In this document: positions 11,492-24,035 of the stretch, piece by piece
Position numbering within the stretch: position 1 is the stretch's first letter
Layout of the letters: each line of letters opens with the position of its first letter
NCBI GenBank assembly: GCA_036250225.1
Contig: JAPZLL010000006.1
Span: 1,364,001 to 1,428,000 of the forward strand
Origin: Cercophora sp. LCS_1
Taxonomy: Eukaryota; Ascomycota; Sordariomycetes; Sordariales; Lasiosphaeriaceae
Direction of reading: 5' to 3'
Length of the DNA: 64,000 nt
Made by a program: the position numbers and the translations under genes
The notes under the pieces: model-generated
Told to the model about the DNA's origin: nothing
Database searches by the model: none
Seen by the model: only the letters and a program-made list of their open reading frames with translations

Positions 11492-13383
11492 TCACACATC
11501 CCCACCGACGCCGGCGAAAACAATCCCACCCCCACCCCTTTCACTCTTGAGGTTATACGTCCCCCCCAAGCCCGGAAACGCGTCATTAAAAACGTCCCCC
11601 AAAGTCCAATTTTCCAACCGTCTCAAATGCCTCTCAAAAACCGGATTGATCACCAACTCCTCTTCCTCCTCTCCGTTACCACCGATCGGACTCCGCAACA
11701 AAACATCAACATCCTCATACGGCCAATTCACCCTCAACGTCGAAGTCCACGGGATAAAAAAGTTTTCAAACGGAAACCCACCCGGTTCATACCCGCAAAT
11801 CAGCTGCTCCCGCATCTGTGGAAAGGGGATATGATCCATCCACGCCGGGTGGGGCCGCTCGAGCTGCGAGGGCGTGGCGCGCACCCATTCGGGAAGGCGA
11901 CTATAGTTTTCAGGAGTGGGCAGGACTTGCCATCGCATGATGAGGAACATGATGTAGAGCACTGCTACCCGCTCGGGGAGCGCCGCGATGAAGGGGAAGC
12001 AGGCGAGGATGTCGGTGAAGACTTTGGACAGGGGGTGCGAGAAGCGGCTGACGGCTGGGTTGAGGAGGGAGGAGACGGAGGGGTAGCGAGGGCCGATGAT
12101 TTCGGCTGTGGGGAGGCCTTCGGCTGCGCGTTGGCGGCGTTCGGAGAGAAAGTCAAGGAGGAGGGAGTCTAGCGGGCATGTGGGCTGGGAGTTTTTGAAG
12201 GGCGTTGTTGCGTGGGTTAGGTCGACTGGGGGTTGGGTCGGTTGGGGGAGGGGGTGCGGGGGGTGTTGTCGGGGACGGGAGGATGATGTTGACGACGAGG
12301 GGTAGGTTGTTGTTGTTGCTGTGGTTGTTGTGGCGGAGGTGGGTGTTGTGGCGACGGCGGCTGGTGTGCCGGTCCAGTCGTGCTTCATGGGGACGTGGCT
12401 GTATTGGGGCGAGTCTTGGGCGCCGTTGATGCCGCTTTGGATCTTGGCCACGGTCAGCTTTTGGGTTGGGTCGAGCACAAAGTCGAGGCCTAGGCGCTCG
12501 GGTCCGATCTCCAGGCCTTGGGGGACGTCGTGTTGCTGGATGGCGTGCACGGGGTGCTGGTCTTGTTGGGCGTCTATGGCTGTTGTTGTGGTTGCCGGTG
12601 AGTGCCAGTGGCCGGACCCGGGAGAGGCGATGCTGGCCGGGGTCGACCCGGCGTTCAGGGGTTGGGGTTGCTGCGGTAGGGGTCGAAGAGAGGGAAAGTC
12701 TGCCGGCGGTTGTGTTGGCGGTTGGCCGACAGCTGAGCGGCCGAGGATCGGCTCGATCGTGGCCACGATGGAAGCAAGCACGCGCTTGATGCTGTCCATC
12801 TCGGCCTGGACGGCGGCCGTCTGCTGGAGGGCCGCCTGCAGCTCTTGGTAGGGTCGCTGAGACTTGAGTTCTCTGATTTCCCGCTCATAGTACTCGTTTC
12901 GGAGCCGCTGGCGTTCCCGGATAGCCCGCTGCGCTTCACGGTCTTTGTTCACCGAGTTAGATATCGAACCTTTTCGAAACTCGTCATCTGGGGCTTACCA
13001 TTTGCGCGCTTCTTGGCCAGCTGTTCGGGCGTCAGGTTGGCCACACCGCGCGACCCCGGCCCCGTTTTCCGCTTCTTGGCAGCGTTTCCATCACCATCTC
13101 CATTTTGCGGAGTCTCTCCGACTCCGGCTCCGGCTCCGGCTCCGGTCCCGGGCATACCCCCACTCTGGCTAACATCCGACGTCTGTGCCACGGAGCTGCT
13201 TGCCTGCGACGCTGACGCTGCCGGGCCTGCGACACGCAGATTTCCGTTGTTGCCAAGCGTCCGCTCGTTGTTTCCCGCGCCGGCGTTGGCGGCGTTGTGG
13301 TTCGCGAGTGGAGACGCGGTGGGTTCCGTGGTCACCGCGCCGTGGCCAATGCTGCTGCTGCTGGTGTCGGCCGAGGACGACAT
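11492..13383 (-). CDS. bZIP transcription factor with DUF3425 domain
   Basis: Two exons (13383-12999, 12942-11492) give 611 residues. Splicing joins KKRAN to DREAQRAIRERQR, which restores the conserved basic region of the fungal bZIP/DUF3425 family near residues 120-145. A short charged helix follows instead of a clear leucine zipper. A long linker rich in Gln, Pro, Thr and Ser comes next, then a DUF3425 domain at about 430-580 with PEWVRATPSQL and HPAWMDHIPFPQ. The intron is 56 nt with a CTAAC branch site. ATG 13383 is the first in-frame ATG; upstream in-frame codons are open but lack one. Related proteins regulate stress and secondary metabolism, but no target can be inferred here. A GGG-run tract lies just upstream in the likely leader. 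Confidence 0.9.
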
Positions 13384-14225
13384 GAATGCACCTGCAACCC
13401 GGGACTCGGGATGCCGAGAACTACTCGTACCACGGACGGCGACCCTTGCTTTGCCTCTCGTCCCTTCCCTTCCCTTCCCTTCCCCTCCCCTGCTGCCGGC
13501 CTGGAAAGGCGGAGATGGGAAGGGGCGACCAAGAGAAAAGAGGCAAAAAGGGAGGGGGCAGCACGCACACACGGACCGACACGCACACTCCTCGTCGCTG
13601 CAGCCGACTTACTCCGTGCTACCACCCCCGGGAAGGCGCAATTAGCCCTGGTGAATCCGTATCGTCCGATTCCTGTCGAAATGGGGCACGGCGGTTGGTC
13701 GTGCCGGCTCGTGTGGGCTTATGCTTGTGCTTGGTCGATGGAATGAATCAGTGAGCCCAGGTGCGAAAGTTGTGCCCAGCCCGCTTCTCGAGTCATGTGT
13801 GCGCCAAGAGCCCGCCACCTGCGCTGGAGCCGTAAGCGACCACCACCAGCCGGCATCATGCATGTTTCCCAAGCAGCACATTCAAGGACTAACAAATCCA
13901 TCCACAATCTGCAGACTTTCTACTACACCTCTTTCGACGCTGGAACTGCTCTACCAATTCAATAACGTCGTCTTGTCTCATCACAATCCCGACTTGTGAT
14001 ATTACATTGTCTCCCCACTGACTAGTCAGTCCAACTCACTCTGTCGACCAATTCCGACCTTTGGGAGCCCGATTTTCACCCTTCCGCTTGTTTGTCTTCT
14101 TCTGCCCCTGTTGGATATTGCTCTTCTCCTCCTTCTTGCTCCTTATCAGGTTTCTCCGCCACTGTCTTGGACTCCACAACAATCTTGGGCATACTCTTGA
14201 ACTTGGACCGAGCAAACGGCGACTC
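13384..14225. other. bZIP promoter and NIC96 3' flank
   Basis: Intergenic space between two minus-strand genes. It holds the bZIP leader with its purine tract and, toward 14225, a T- and C-rich segment that is the NIC96 3' UTR. No coding frame resembles a protein. Confidence 0.6.
13461..13490 (-). repeat. GGGAA tandem tract, possible G-quadruplex
   Basis: On the minus (coding) strand this is two G4 runs followed by four GGG runs, each separated by one or two A. It lies 78-107 nt before the bZIP start codon, so it is probably transcribed in the leader. Confidence 0.75.
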
Positions 14226-17200
14226 CTAGTCCGCCGAAGCTCGAGCCAACGCCTCGTGCAAGTGTGGCGGCAACCTGTACTTGAGCTGGCTGGTGTACGC
14301 CGTCAAGTCGATGCTCATCTGCTTAAGGCTATCAATCATCATCCTGGCCGTCGACTCATTGCCACTATAGTGTCCACTGAGTAGCTTCTCCCGCTGCTTG
14401 CTGCAGCAGATAATAGTCCACATGATCAAGTTGGACACGTTGATGGCCACCGGCTGTGCCAAGCTGGAGAAGCGAGATGCAAACTGGCGAATGATGTTGG
14501 AGTTGCCGTTAGCCTCGAGCGGCAGGATCTCAAGTGCCTTGATCTTCTGTAAAAGCGAGCAACGTTAGTACTGCAAGCGTAAATCGCCGAGGGAGGAAAC
14601 TTACATCCAGACACTGAGGCCACCTCCCTGCCTCGACAAGCACCTTGATCTCACTCATCTGCAGCAGCACGCTGCACGCCACCCGGTTCTGGTCGCGAAT
14701 GCTGGACCAAAACATGTGATCGCGCTCGTACATCGTCATCATTGTCCTCGCCAACTCCACCGGGTCGTCAATGGCAGCAAGACTCAAGCTGCTGCCCGGC
14801 TCTGCTGTCGCGCCGGCTCCATCTGTTCTCGGCTTGACTGGCACGAGCTTCATAGGGTCTTCGCCAATTTCCAACGAGATGGCCTCGCTGAGCGCCCGGC
14901 TGACAATAGCAACCACTGTGTCATAATCGCCCGCCAGATGGTAAAGCAACACCGCATCAGTAGTGCGGCCGTTGTCATCAGCAAACTTGGCAGCCTGGAC
15001 CGTGATTTGCCTCATCAACTCTTCCTCCTGTCCCAGCGCAATGAGCGGGCCACGTTCCTCGATTACACCCTTGATACGGCGCCCATCAGGCAGAATGTCA
15101 CCAATCAGCCTGCTGAACTCGCGCGTCTCGAGGACCAGCTCACGCAGAGCCTCGTGGCAGAGGTACGCTTGTTGCTGACCTGCGGCATCATTGCCAGCGT
15201 TCAAGCAGATGAGCGCAAGATAGTCAACCGCCGCCGCGGCGTTGGCTGCGCGGAAATCGCGAGTATAGTAACCAAGCATACGGCCAAAGTTGATCTGCGG
15301 CTGACCACGGGTGTTGTGCGAGAGAAGCTCATTGCTTGTAGTATTGGCCTCTGAAGGGCGGAGAAGGCCGTAGTATGTAAGGGCGATGGCGAAGTGAACG
15401 GCATCAACATAGGAGAACTGGTAGAGGTACGCAATCGCTTGCTCGTACATGCCCGAGAGCAACATCAAGTAAAAGAACATGCCGAACGCCCCGTTCGTGT
15501 CCTCTGAAGGGGTTTTGGGAAAGTGCTTCAGGCCGACCTCGCGGACGCTTGCTTGTAGCTCAGCAAGACCGAACGATTCGCCAGCGAGCTCAAGCGACCG
15601 GTCAGACTCCCGAGCCAGCGCAAATTGAAGCCAGAACCAATCCTGCACATTGGGGCCGAGCTTGTCATCGAGGCTGCGATTACTAAGGTCGCACCGCCCG
15701 ATAATCTTGTAGCAAGCCATCCTGAAGGGGTCGATGGAGCCCTCGGGAGCATTGCGGATCCGCTGGTTGTACTCGTTGGCGCAGCGGTCCTGCATCTGTC
15801 GCTTCAGCCGGTGGTCCTCGCTGGCGGCGTAGCTGTTGATGTAGCCCAGGAAAGCTCGGTCGATGCTGCGGAACTGGTGCTCGTTGTTGTTGACATACTG
15901 GGCTGCCTCGTTCACGCAACCCGCCCGCAAAAGGAAGAAGAGAATCGCCCACACGTATTCGCCATTGGCCTGCTGAAGCTGTGTATTGTCCTTTACCAGG
16001 GTCTTGCGCAAATTCTTGAGCCGCACGTACGCCTTGATCTTGCTCACGACATCGGGTCGCCCGCCAAGGTTCGCCTCGGCTGGGTATTTAGCGATGAGGT
16101 TGTTGACCTCATCGAAAAACTTCCTCTCCAGATAGCGCCGGACGCCCTTCAGCATCTGCGTGCGCATTTTGATGGCGTTCGCCGACTGGGCGTTGGGGTC
16201 CAGGTAATACGGCGCAAACTGTCGCTCCGCTGGCACTTCTTCTCGCTCCGGAGTCTCGCCCACAACGTACATCATGCCTTGATACGCCTCCACAATCTGC
16301 GGCGCGTGCCTATCACCCGATATGGACTCGATCTCCGCAAGATCGCGGAAAAGATAAGTCGACTGGTCGCTGACACGAGCATTGTTGAGATCCTGGATCT
16401 TCTCGGCCAACTTCGCTTGCTTGTCACGCAGAAGGCGGTCGTCGATGGAAGATGCAACACCCTTGAGCCCGCCAGCCAAATCCTTTCGCGGCTCGACATC
16501 TGTAAACTCCGGGCCATGAGTCCCGATACGACTAGGCGTGCCAATGACGGATCGGTGCATGGCTGAGCGGCCCAAGACGCTCTGTCGCTGAGAAGCACCG
16601 GGAGCCTGACTGCCGCCCTTGCGCCGCGAGCGCCCGAATCCTCCAGCGCCACCCTGGTTGTCTCGTGACGCTGGCCCACTCGTAGATCGACCAGGTCCGG
16701 CCTCCGCCTCCCTCGGTCTGATGCCAAAATGCTCATAGATGCGCTTCCTTTGCGCCTCCCACTCCATAGTGACATTGTCTTCGAGGAAGCTGTCGAAATC
16801 GCGCACCGATCGTTCAAGTCCATCGGCAATCATGCTTAGGGTCGTCTTCGTTTGGAGGTTCGAGAGATACGTTTCGACGTCCACCTCACCAAGGCCGGCG
16901 GCGGCGGATGCAGGGCGCTCAGCGCGCGCGTGGACTCCAAAAGAACCCAAATCCTTTACGGCAGCGCCCGGGTCAACGCCGGACGCAGCGAGGAAGTAAT
17001 GCGCCTTTCCATCTGCAAACGTCTTCTCGCCAGTTCCTGCCCGGGGGCCAAGTTTCTTCAATCGCTGTCGGAGATCGCCGAGACCGAGCTGTAAGCTGGG
17101 CAGCTCGCCCAATGCCGCCTCGCCCTCCGCCTGCTTCTTGTTCTTGGCGAGGAGACTGTCGAAGTACGCGCCTGTCGCCTGGGCCGTGTTGGGAGCGTTG

Positions 17201-17589
17201 ACTGCCGCCGCCGCCGTCGCTGTAGAAGCTCCCAAAATACTTGCACCGAGGCCGGGCGCAAATGATGTAGCGTTGGTAGCTTGTGTTGCGGTGGGTTGCG
17301 CAACTGAAGCACCAAAGCCTCCGCCGCCAAAGAGGCTTCCCGTGGTCCCTGCCGCCCCGGTAGCTGCAGGTTTGTTTTGGTTGAAAAGCGAGGAGCCCAA
17401 GCCAGTTGTACCCTGTTGTTGTGTCGGTTGAGCATTCGAGAATAGTGAGGAGGTGGGTTGAGCGTTCGCCGTCGACTGGCCGAAGAGACCGCCTGTTACA
17501 GCTGGCTGGCCAGCCTGGGGCTGCTGTTGCCCGAAGAGGGAGGAGCCCAGCGCTGGCTTGTTGCCGCCGAGGTTCCCGAAGAGAGACAT
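14226..17589 (-). CDS. NIC96: Nucleoporin Nic96 / Nup93
   Basis: Nic96 is a scaffold subunit of the nuclear-pore inner ring that anchors the Nsp1 channel complex. Two exons (17589-14605, 14546-14226) give 1101 residues. The N-terminal 150 residues carry SLFG and GLFG-like repeats in Gln/Thr/Ala-rich sequence. A helical segment with YFDSLLAKNKKQ follows, matching the coiled-coil region that binds partner nucleoporins. From about 430 onward lies the all-helical Nic96 domain, for example NGEYVWAILFFLLRAGC and YEQAIAYLYQFSYVDAVH. The 58-nt intron near the 3' end is needed to reach the conserved C-terminus, ending LARASAD. ATG 17589 begins MSLFGNLGG and is the first in-frame ATG. The gene lies in tandem downstream of the pentulose kinase. 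Confidence 0.96.
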
Positions 17590-17930
17590 GGCGCAATCGC
17601 AAATGGGTGGTGATGCTGCGCTGTCTAAGTGTTGGGGTGCGATCGGCCGACGCGTTTGGCGGTATTCAGCGCGTCTTGAGTTTTTGGTGTTGAGGTTGGC
17701 AATGTTTTTTTGCAGCTGCCCAGGCACCGCTAACAAGGTTGCGGAAACCTGGAGCACTGGCGCAAAAATGTGGGGCGAAGTACAGGTACCTCCACCAACG
17801 GCAATTTAGCGCGCAGGCGCAAGTACTCTCCCATCTTCAACCTTACCCCATCTCGTTCACACAGAAACAGTCGACAAAGCCATCATTATCAACGATACAT
17901 GTCTATCTCGAACCAGTGCATACTAGCAAC
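17590..17930. other. NIC96 promoter / kinase 3' UTR
   Basis: A 341-bp spacer between tandem minus-strand genes. It must contain the NIC96 promoter and the 3' end of the kinase mRNA. I see no distinctive motif. Confidence 0.5.
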
Positions 17931-19875
17931 TTAATTACTGGCGAGGGTTGCGCCCGTAGCCTCGTCAATCTTCTTCCTGTACTCCTGTTGCGTCCGACAC
18001 TGATCCAGGAACACCTCGTACTTGGCGGCCAGAAGCATCTTCTCAGCTTCATCCGCTTGAGACCACACCGTCCCTCCCGGCTTGCTCATGCGGTCCATGA
18101 TGTTCCACAACGGCTCCGTCGCCCCGTCCGGCCCGGCGCTCGCTGCCTTGGCCCCTAGCATGGCTGCTCCATGCACTACAGCAGCGTTGACGTAGCGCGG
18201 AATCAAGACGGGCATGTCGCAAGCTGTCGCAATCAAGTCCACCAGAACGTCGTTCTGGCACTGGCTGCCTGACATGAAGATGCTTGAGATTGAATGTCCA
18301 GCCTTGTTCATCGTCTCGACAATTTGGCGTGTCTGTAAAGCAATGAACTCCATGGTAGCATAGTACAAGATTGCCATCCCATCCTTGCTCACGTCACTGC
18401 TCAACCCGATCACGGCTCCCCTCATGTTAGGGTCGGCAACGGGTGAGCGATTACCCCAGAGGTCGCCATAGAAGAAGAAGTGGCGGGCCAGGTGGGGGAC
18501 AGAGGGCACCTTTCTCGCCTTGGCGAGAAGTCTGAGATGCCCGTTGAGAAAGTCATAGATGCTCTTCCCTGCGCTCGTGGCTTCTTTGAGCGTCTCCTGG
18601 TATGCTGGATGCGTTTCCAGCATGTGTTTCATCAGCTCGCCAGTTGCGGATTGACCTCCCTCGGCCATCCAAAACTCAGGCATTAGCACATCGCGGTACG
18701 GGCCCCAAACACCCGGGACAAAGATGGGATTCCTCGACATGGCTAGGTGGCATGTCGACGTTCCTGCCACTGAAGCCAGTCGAGTGAAGGCCTGAGAGAC
18801 GTCATTCGGCGGGATCGTTTCGTCGAGCTGGTCTCGGCTCAGTTTGACCTTAGCACCAACTGTTCCAATCCAGCCTGCGTACGCATCGATAACACCGCTC
18901 CCGACCGCAATATCGGGTGGGAGTCCAAGATCTTGGGCCGCCTTCTCGGACAAACCTCCAACCAACTCCCCGGCGCTGAGAAAAGACCCGCTCTACTGCC
19001 AGTCAGCACAATTCAGCGGTGAAACAGACGTGACCAAAGAAAGGGCTCACCACCCCATTGACTCCTCCCATTCTCTTATAATCGTCCTTGACAAGGTCGC
19101 CTAGCCCAATCGAGTGGTAAAAGTCCTCCTGCCAGCCCTTGACGCTCCCATCGACCCCAACCGGGACAAAGCCCTGCTTGCATACGGTACTGCAAAAGCT
19201 TCTCGTCTCGGTGCCAGTCGCCATATGCGTTAACGCATCTGCCAGGTCGTAAAATTTACAACGGTCGAACAACTCAGCAGGCATGTTGTTCTTCAGCCAG
19301 AGCACCTTGGGGATCTCCATCTCCACGCTCATCGTGCCGCCGACATAACGCAAGAGGTTATGGTTCGTGTTGTTGATCGACGTTGCTTCCTCCAACGGTC
19401 GATGATCCAACCAGAGGATGACGTTGCGGTCGTCCCCATCATTAGCAAAATCCGGCCCAGTTACGGACACTGGCTCGTCGGTGTCGTGGGTGAAGACGGC
19501 CAGGGAACAGGTTGCGTCGAAGCCAATACCCTTGATCGCCGACGGATCGACCTTTGCTTCGGCGACGACCCTTTTTACACAAGCACATATGCTTTTCCAG
19601 ATATCCGTTGTGCTTTGCTCCTGTTGGTGCCGTTAGAATCATCCGCCTAACGAGAGAGGACGAAACCCACATAGTGTAAGCCGCCGTACGAGGTTGGCTT
19701 CCAGAGCTGAATATCCTGGCTGGCCAAGGCCTTGATTTCACCTGTCGAGTCAATGACGCATGCGCGGGCAGAGCCTGTGCCGACATCGATACCGATGTAG
19801 TGGTCTGCGGAGCTCCTTTTATACTCATCAATCAGTTGCACCTTGCGGCCGTTTCCAAGCTGAGACTCACGACAT
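17931..19875 (-). CDS. FGGY-family pentulose kinase
   Basis: The protein is homologous to the FGGY/YDR109C group, which phosphorylates ribulose-type ketopentoses with ATP. Four exons (19875-19871, 19815-19671, 19620-19051, 18992-17931) give 593 residues. Exon 1 contributes only 5 coding nt, and joining restores MSSSADHYIGIDVGTGSARA. Visible motifs are the N-terminal phosphate loop GIDVGTGS, LWLDHRP with the catalytic-type Asp, and EGGQSATGELM. The C-terminal lobe has LWGNRSPVADPNMRG and VVHGAAMLGAKAAS. The length suits the family. The last intron ends in CAGTAG, where use of the first AG would put a stop codon directly in frame. The true substrate is inferred from family only. The start codon is well supported by splicing logic but not proven. 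Confidence 0.93.
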
Positions 19876-20921
19876 GTTTACAGTTGCCCAAATGGGACTT
19901 GGACATATAGAATCACAAAAATGCAAGAAGGCAGGGTAAAAAAGAAAACTGTAACCGATTGCGCGAGGACTTCCTTTTCAACAGGCTGGACTGGGAATTC
20001 TGTTGACGCCCCTCATTCAGTGAAAGCGGAAGCTCCAGGGAGCTCTCCGAACGCGGTGCATGGAGGGGTAATTCTGGGTCCCACCAACCAAGCAACAACG
20101 TTCCCATCCTATTGTTCGCTCTTCCCTCCGGTCGCAGGCTAGAGTGCGGCCGTTCTGCTCTAGGCAGTCCCGACCCGGAAAATCAGGTTGGGAGGCGAGG
20201 AGTCGTCAGTCGCGGCATCATGAGAACATGACCGCCGCTGATCGACCCTGCGAGGGGCGTAGAGCTCTGTGGGCTGCACTGGGTCGATTCGGCGAAGACC
20301 CGGGCATCTGCATTGTTGGATGCTGGTAGCGGTCAGTTCGGGGTAACTATGCTCTAAAGGTAAACGATACCCGTTGATGCAGCTAGATTGCTTGGGTTTA
20401 CCGGCGCCGGGACGTGGCCGAGCAGTGACGAGTTGACTTGGTTAGTCGGTCGGTGAAGTGTATCGTGGCGCGAGAGCGTTTGGCGCCTGGTTCAGGCGGT
20501 GAAACAAAACATGAACAAGCATTTTGACATTTGAAATCTGGGTGCATATCTCAAGGTGTATTGCACATTACACCTTGAGATTGCTATGATGGAGAATGCA
20601 AGTCGGTTGTTATTTCGACTCAACATATTCTTGGCCCAGCCAGCGCAAGGGTGACTTTTCATGAAACCCAAGAACTACAGCTGAAAACTCCAGGTTAATC
20701 ACAATAAAGCAGTCGCCAAACAGCTACCATTTCAGCTTGTAACGCCATCCGGAATGGCGGCAGTGAATGCCGAGATCGAAGAGCTGTGTTGAGTCGGTTC
20801 CTGAACTTGACGTCGGAAGCCTGCCTCGCCTGGTTGCAAAATTTCCTTTGACAACCCACCGTCGCATCACCACAACCACACAAGACCTAGCAACGAAGCA
20901 AGAAACACAATCAGACGCGCC
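19876..20921. other. Divergent promoter, kinase / SMN
   Basis: A 1046-bp region between a minus-strand and a plus-strand gene. It therefore carries both promoters. Near 20553-20583 a short imperfect inverted repeat is visible (TCTCAAGGTGTA ... TACACCTTGAGA). No gene is seen. Confidence 0.6.
20556..20580. repeat. Short inverted repeat in divergent promoter
   Basis: TCAAGGTGTA and its reverse complement TACACCTTGA flank a few bases in the space between the kinase and SMN genes. It could be a hairpin or a binding site for a dimeric factor. Position is approximate to a few bases. Confidence 0.5.
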
Positions 20922-21808
20922 ATGGATTCCGATAAGAATCTGTCCCACGATGAGATCTGGGATGACTCGGCGTTGGTGAACTCGTGGAATGAAGCGCTGG
21001 ATGAATACAACGTGAGTGGCAGCGCGCAGCCTTACTCAAGCAAAACCAAGTTGACTCTTCGGGCCAGAAATATCACAGCGTCTTTGCCAACGGCGGCACT
21101 GTCGATGACATCCCAGTTATCAAAAAGGAGTATGGACGACACGCCGCCCTGTTGTTGTTTTTTTCCCATTGACATCTAACCTTTCTCAGAAACCCCCAGC
21201 AGAGCGCCAAGCCTGAAACAGAGCCGACAGGCGAGCCTATCGAGAGCGAAGATGCAGCAGACCAACTGAACAGCATCGAAACGCGCGCGAATATCCCACT
21301 CCCACAGGTGCGTGATGATCACACAACCTGCCTGCCTGCCATCAAAGCTTTTGCAGAAGGGGGGGCACATCCCGTGTGCAAATCCTGGGTAGATCGCAGA
21401 AGCTTGGCATGAAACAACCTCTCCCTCCTGCTCCTGTTTCAACTTTAGCCCAGCCTTTTGCTTTTTTTGTATGCAAAACCCCCAAATGCTAACATAGAGA
21501 GACAGCAGCTCAACGGTTCAGCTGCGAATCACCATCAAGGTGTTGGGGAGGCTGCTGCCCCTGCGATCGGGCCACAGCTTCTTGCTGGCAGTAAGTGGCT
21601 CAACAGAATCTGCTACGGAAAAGAAAACTGACGAAACTGCAGTTCAAGATGATGACCTCAAGAGGCTCTTGATGTCTTGGTATTATGCAGGTAAGCCCAC
21701 CTCTCACTCCGAAGGTCGTTGTGGGAGACACTTTCTGACATTTCAGGATACTACACCGGTCTTTTTGAGGGGAAGCAGTCCCAGACCAAAGGCGGTACTT
21801 CTAAATAA
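20922..21808 (+). CDS. smn1: Survival motor neuron (SMN)-like protein
   Basis: SMN assembles Sm cores on spliceosomal snRNAs. Six small exons (20922-21011, 21068-21129, 21190-21307, 21506-21590, 21643-21690, 21747-21808) give 154 residues. This is close to fission-yeast Smn1, which likewise lacks a Tudor domain. The N-terminus has HDEIWDDSALVNSWNEAL, the Gemin2-binding helix, followed after splicing by KYHSV. The middle is acidic and low in complexity. The C-terminus LLMSWYYAGYYTGLFEGKQ is the YG-box oligomerisation helix, with the Tyr/Gly pattern intact. Intron 3 has a CTAAC branch site and a tandem CAGCAG acceptor that would add or drop one Gln. The identity is clear from both termini; no single open frame shows this gene. 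Confidence 0.94.
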
Positions 21809-24035
21809 TAAGCTTATATCCTGTGCGACGGCGGACTGATCACCAATGCGCATATCCATGGTCCGGCAGTGAGAATGCCCTGTTTCGGCAAGCCGACGAT
21901 GGAAGGGAGGAGTTGATGGGACGAAATCGGGTCGCGCTGATGCTTAACGGCCGCTCGTAGCAAATACTGGCAAATCTGATAGCGAAGTCGCATCCCGCTT
22001 GAAAGGGCTCGGTTACAGGAGAAGAAGGTGGGGGCAGTTCTAGACCCCGACCCCCGCCAGCGCAGGGCTAAGACACGATCGTCGTCAAAGCAACCATCTG
22101 CGACAGCCTCTGTTACAGCACCTCAATTTTACCACGGGTTGGTCTACTTCCTTGTCTGAGCTTCGCCGTGGCATGTGTCAACCGTCGGAATATTCATGTC
22201 TTTGTCTTACCTGAGTTCTTGTCGCTGCCGCAAGTTGCTCTGCTACGATAACGGAAGCCCTTGCCCGTCATCCGGTCTTCGAGGATCTCCAACTTGCCCC
22301 CCATCACCATTGCCTATCTACCCATGTACCCAACCGGGCGCCGGATCAGCTCGATGCCCGGCTTGTGTCTCGTTGGAGCTGGAATCGTTATCTCGAGGCT
22401 CCACCACGGTAGTCTCTTGTGCCCTATCCCAAGACCCCTTACCCGTTCTTGCCGATCAGTTTGATTTGTTTCATGCGCCATGGGAGACACGTAAACGTCG
22501 ATGGCCACTGCTTGGGTTTTGTTCTGGCGGGCGGCCTCCCACATGTTATACGGACTGTTTCTCGATGGAAGGCCCTGAACAATACACGCAGAGTGTCGAG
22601 TTTCCGAGGCTGGAAGGCCTCGATACATCGGCCACATGGCGGACGCTCATCACAACGCTTCACGGGACAATCCTCCTGGGGAACCAGATATCTCGGGTCC
22701 GGAAACCTCGATTCTGGAAGCTTGGGATCCCGACTCCGAAGCTGCGGATAAATATGGCACAGGCTAAGTACGCGTGTACACAGAGCCTCATCATCCATAT
22801 CGAACAACAACCGCCCGGAGGATCGGCTTCGGGAGCGTGCATTACCTAGCCACCCATTACCCACACATGTTCTGTTGGACAGTTGCGGTTCGGAATAAAA
22901 GGGCTGTGCTCTTGGGACTCCAGTCGGATGCCCGGTGTTTCTCCAAGAAAGGGGGGCGTCGAAACCATCGCGGGCCACCAGGCTGTCCAGGGTTGTCGTT
23001 TACACCCGCCGTCTTCCGGTCGAGTCCCGGCCGGCCCCTGACCGTTGACCTGCTGCCGAATGCTCCGTGGGGCGAAGCCGTTTTGGTTAAGCGCGCTTGC
23101 AATCCTCCTTGCCGTCGTGTGGCTAGTAGTTGTTTATAGCAGCACTTGATTCAGTTCATTTGCCATCGCAAACCAGGCCAAGCAAGCAGCTTAGAAACGG
23201 TCAGTTGCAGCGTTGAGATGGGTGCACGTTCGAGATGATGGATGTGATGCGTTGCGATGCCAAGCAGCCAAGCGGCAGCGATTCAGGAACCGATGGCAAG
23301 CTGCGCGGCGAAGGGTCCAATGGGAGACAATGTGGGGGCACCGCGCCCCACATGTACAAGCGTCCTTCCCATTTCGCGGGGTCAGAGCGATGTACCTTGT
23401 TCTCGCTTGGCAAAATGCCAAACACAACTCTGAGACGCTTGTGTCACAGCTTTTCTCCTGAACCTCCTGCCCGAAGTCACGGCCAAGAGACGCCCTGCCA
23501 GCGCCGGCCGCACGCGCTGCATCCTTTTGCGCGGATGCGTCTCGCGAAACCGCCCTTTTGCTCTTGGGACTCCCCTGGGCGTGCCTTGGACCCTGGAGAA
23601 TGCCCCACAGCGGGCGACTGCCCAAGCGGACAGCACCAACGCCGAGCAAGGAGTCGATGTCGCCGTGTCGCGGTGACGCCCTCCAGCCCGTTTCGAGACC
23701 ACCCCCCCTTTCCTCGTCGTTCCTTGTCCCTGCCGGGGTCTTGAGACCGCTGCTCGGATGCGGCCTTGGATCGTCATGCTCCCATTTAAGCACCGCCGTC
23801 CTGGCTCCCACAAGAGCGGGCTTGTTTCCTCTCCTTCATCTCTTCCACCGTTGCCTTCTCTGTGTGTGTGGTTCGCTCATTTTCTTGATCCATTCTTTTC
23901 TTTCGCAACTTTCGCTTCTACACGAGCAGGGACTCGCCAAGGCATCCAGATCTTTTCGACCGTCGCATTTCTTATTACATCTACAGCATATTCCTTCCGA
24001 CAACAGGTCGATAATACCGAAAGAAAACAGTCACA
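21809..24035. other. Intergenic, SMN 3' flank to cupredoxin promoter
   Basis: About 2.2 kb. Open frames up to 224 codons occur (for example 22175-22849) but overlap on both strands, lack introns or motifs and resemble nothing known. The right end is T- and C-rich with CATTTAAG at about 23784, the likely core promoter and leader of the cupredoxin gene. Confidence 0.55.

Noticed and set aside
15625..16566. 313-codon plus-strand frame
   Set aside because: Antisense of NIC96, whose protein identity is clear on the minus strand.
22175..22849. 224-codon plus-strand frame between SMN and cupredoxin
   Set aside because: No family resemblance, a competing minus-strand frame over the same bases, and no codon bias like that of neighbouring genes.
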